Shown: piece after piece, positions 31,604-32,448 of the stretch | Layout: each line of letters begins with the position of its first letter | How positions within the stretch are numbered: position 1 is the stretch's first letter | Source of the DNA: Streptomyces sp. SM11 | Lineage (GTDB): Bacteria; Actinomycetota; Actinomycetes; Streptomycetales; Streptomycetaceae | Reading direction: 5' to 3' | Length of the DNA stretch: 32,448 nt | Assembly (NCBI RefSeq): GCF_002910905.1 | Contig: NZ_NEUE01000014.1 | Location: 1 to 32,448 of the forward strand | The notes under the pieces: generated by a model | What the model saw: only the letters and a program-made list of their open reading frames with translations | What the model was told of the DNA's origin: nothing | The model's database searches: none | Program-made: the position numbers and the translations under genes

Positions 31604-32448
31604 AGTTCCTCCCCCTGGCGGCGTACGAGACGCAGATAGACGAGCGTGACGGCCAGCAGGATCACCAGCATCACGACGCCGATCGCCGATCCGAGGCTGT
31701 ACTGCGAGGACGCGAACGCCTTCTGGTAGGCGTACACGTTGAGCACCAGGTTCTGGCCGGCGATGCCGCCGCCGTTGGTCATGACGTAGATCTGGGTGAA
31801 GACCTTGAAGTCCCAGATGATCGACTGGATGGTGACGACGATCAGGATGGGCTTGAGCATCGGCGCCATGATGGTGCGCCAGATCCGCCACTGGGACGCG
31901 CCGTCCAGCGAGGCGGCCTCCAGCACCTCGGTGGGGATGGCCCGGATGCCCGCGTACACGGTGACCATCACGAACGGGAACGAGCACCACAGCACTTCGA
32001 GGAGTACGAGCGCGAAGGCGCTGTAGCGGCCGTACGTCCAGGAGAAGTCGCCGAGTCCCAGTACCTTGTTGACCGGTCCGAAGTCGGGGTCGAAGAGGAA
32101 GACCCAGACGGTGGAGCCGGTGATCGCGGGGGTGGCCCAGGCGCCGAGCGCGGCCATCATCAGCGCGAGCCGGGGCAGGGCGCGGATGCGGGTGAGCAGG
32201 ACGGCGAGCGCGCAGCCGACGAACAGGGTGGAGACCACGCAGGCCCCGGCGAAGAGGACGGTGGCGAGGAGGACCTGCCAGAACTGGCTGTCGTTGAAGA
32301 GCGTGGCGTAGTTGCCGAAGCCCTTGAAGGTGGTGGGTTCGCCGCCGCTGACCTGGGCCTGGGTGTACTCCAGGAACGAGATCAGGCCGAGCTGGTAGAT
32401 CGGGTAGACCAGCAGTCCGGCGAGCAGGACGAGGGCGGGCAGGAGGTA
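31600..32448 (-). CDS. Sugar ABC transporter permease (MalF/DasB/NgcF-like), N-terminus outside window
   Basis: The frame is open to the window edge, giving 282 residues beginning in the first transmembrane segment (YLLPALVLLAGLLVYPIYQL). Only a short N-terminal piece should be missing. The EAA loop is EVLEAASLDGASQWRIWRTI followed by MAPMLKP, typical of MalF-type CUT1 permeases. It pairs with the permease downstream, which overlaps it by GTGA. A sugar-binding lipoprotein and any regulatory site such as a DasR element would lie beyond the right edge and cannot be seen. Confidence 0.93.
   Translation of the reverse strand, partial: YLLPALVLLAGLLVYPIYQLGLISFLEYTQAQVSGGEPTTFKGFGNYATLFNDSQFWQVLLATVLFAGACVVSTLFVGCALAVLLTRIRALPRLALMMAALGAWATPAITGSTVWVFLFDPDFGPVNKVLGLGDFSWTYGRYSAFALVLLEVLWCSFPFVMVTVYAGIRAIPTEVLEAASLDGASQWRIWRTIMAPMLKPILIVVTIQSIIWDFKVFTQIYVMTNGGGIAGQNLVLNVYAYQKAFASSQYSLGSAIGVVMLVILLAVTLVYLRLVRRQGEEL

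Overview
The window reads as chromosomal DNA of a Streptomyces-type actinomycete. Most genes have very high GC with G or C at nearly every third codon position, GTG starts are common, and genes sit in tight GTGA/ATGA-overlapping operons. The layout hppD with a divergent Lrp-family regulator, then an IclR regulator, a DEAD-type helicase and a chitooligosaccharide-type ABC operon, matches what I remember of the S. coelicolor SCO2927-SCO2945 region. That match is from memory, not from a search.

Left part (1-10140). The tail of an unknown + gene meets hppD at a shared perfect hairpin. hppD is divergent from an Lrp/AsnC regulator, which is followed by a four-gene betaine/choline-type ABC operon (permease, ATPase with CBS region, permease, lipoprotein). 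Next comes an ArsR-like winged-helix regulator behind an iterated GCAAA operator array, a small protein, and an MFS exporter gene broken by two lesions. A Lon-type membrane protease without its PDZ domain and an IclR regulator with an apparently self-regulated promoter close this part.

Middle (10141-14573). This holds a superfamily II helicase, a Doc/RHH toxin-antitoxin pair with a 3 x 10-bp operator, and a second, intact MFS exporter. It also holds a tRNA gene whose body looks like tRNA-Cys but whose anticodon is GCG. The tRNA has its own promoter and a strong hairpin terminator.

Accessory block (14574-23700). All genes are on the minus strand, visibly richer in A/T than their neighbours, and lie between the tRNA and the molybdenum hydroxylase operon. 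Three genes (WXG-like, PPE-like with a YxxxD tail, mycosin-like subtilase) form one unit. A 769-bp gap with palindromes and a zinc-finger remnant follows. A second unit then encodes a small helical protein, a 772-residue protein with a glycine-rich membrane hairpin, two lipoproteins (one frameshifted) and a single-pass membrane protein. No EccB, EccC, EccD or EccE is present, so this looks like an orphan type VII-associated cassette. A secreted effector with surface-anchored partners is my working hypothesis.

Right part (23801-32448). A three-gene xanthine-dehydrogenase-type operon (FAD, 2Fe-2S, molybdopterin subunits) has two oddities: the Fe-S subunit carries a ~350-residue low-complexity N-terminal extension, and the molybdopterin subunit lacks the family's catalytic glutamate. 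The window ends in a sugar ABC permease pair (the outer one truncated by the window edge) and a cytoplasmic GH20 beta-N-acetylhexosaminidase, which together suggest uptake and intracellular cleavage of chitin-derived oligosaccharides.
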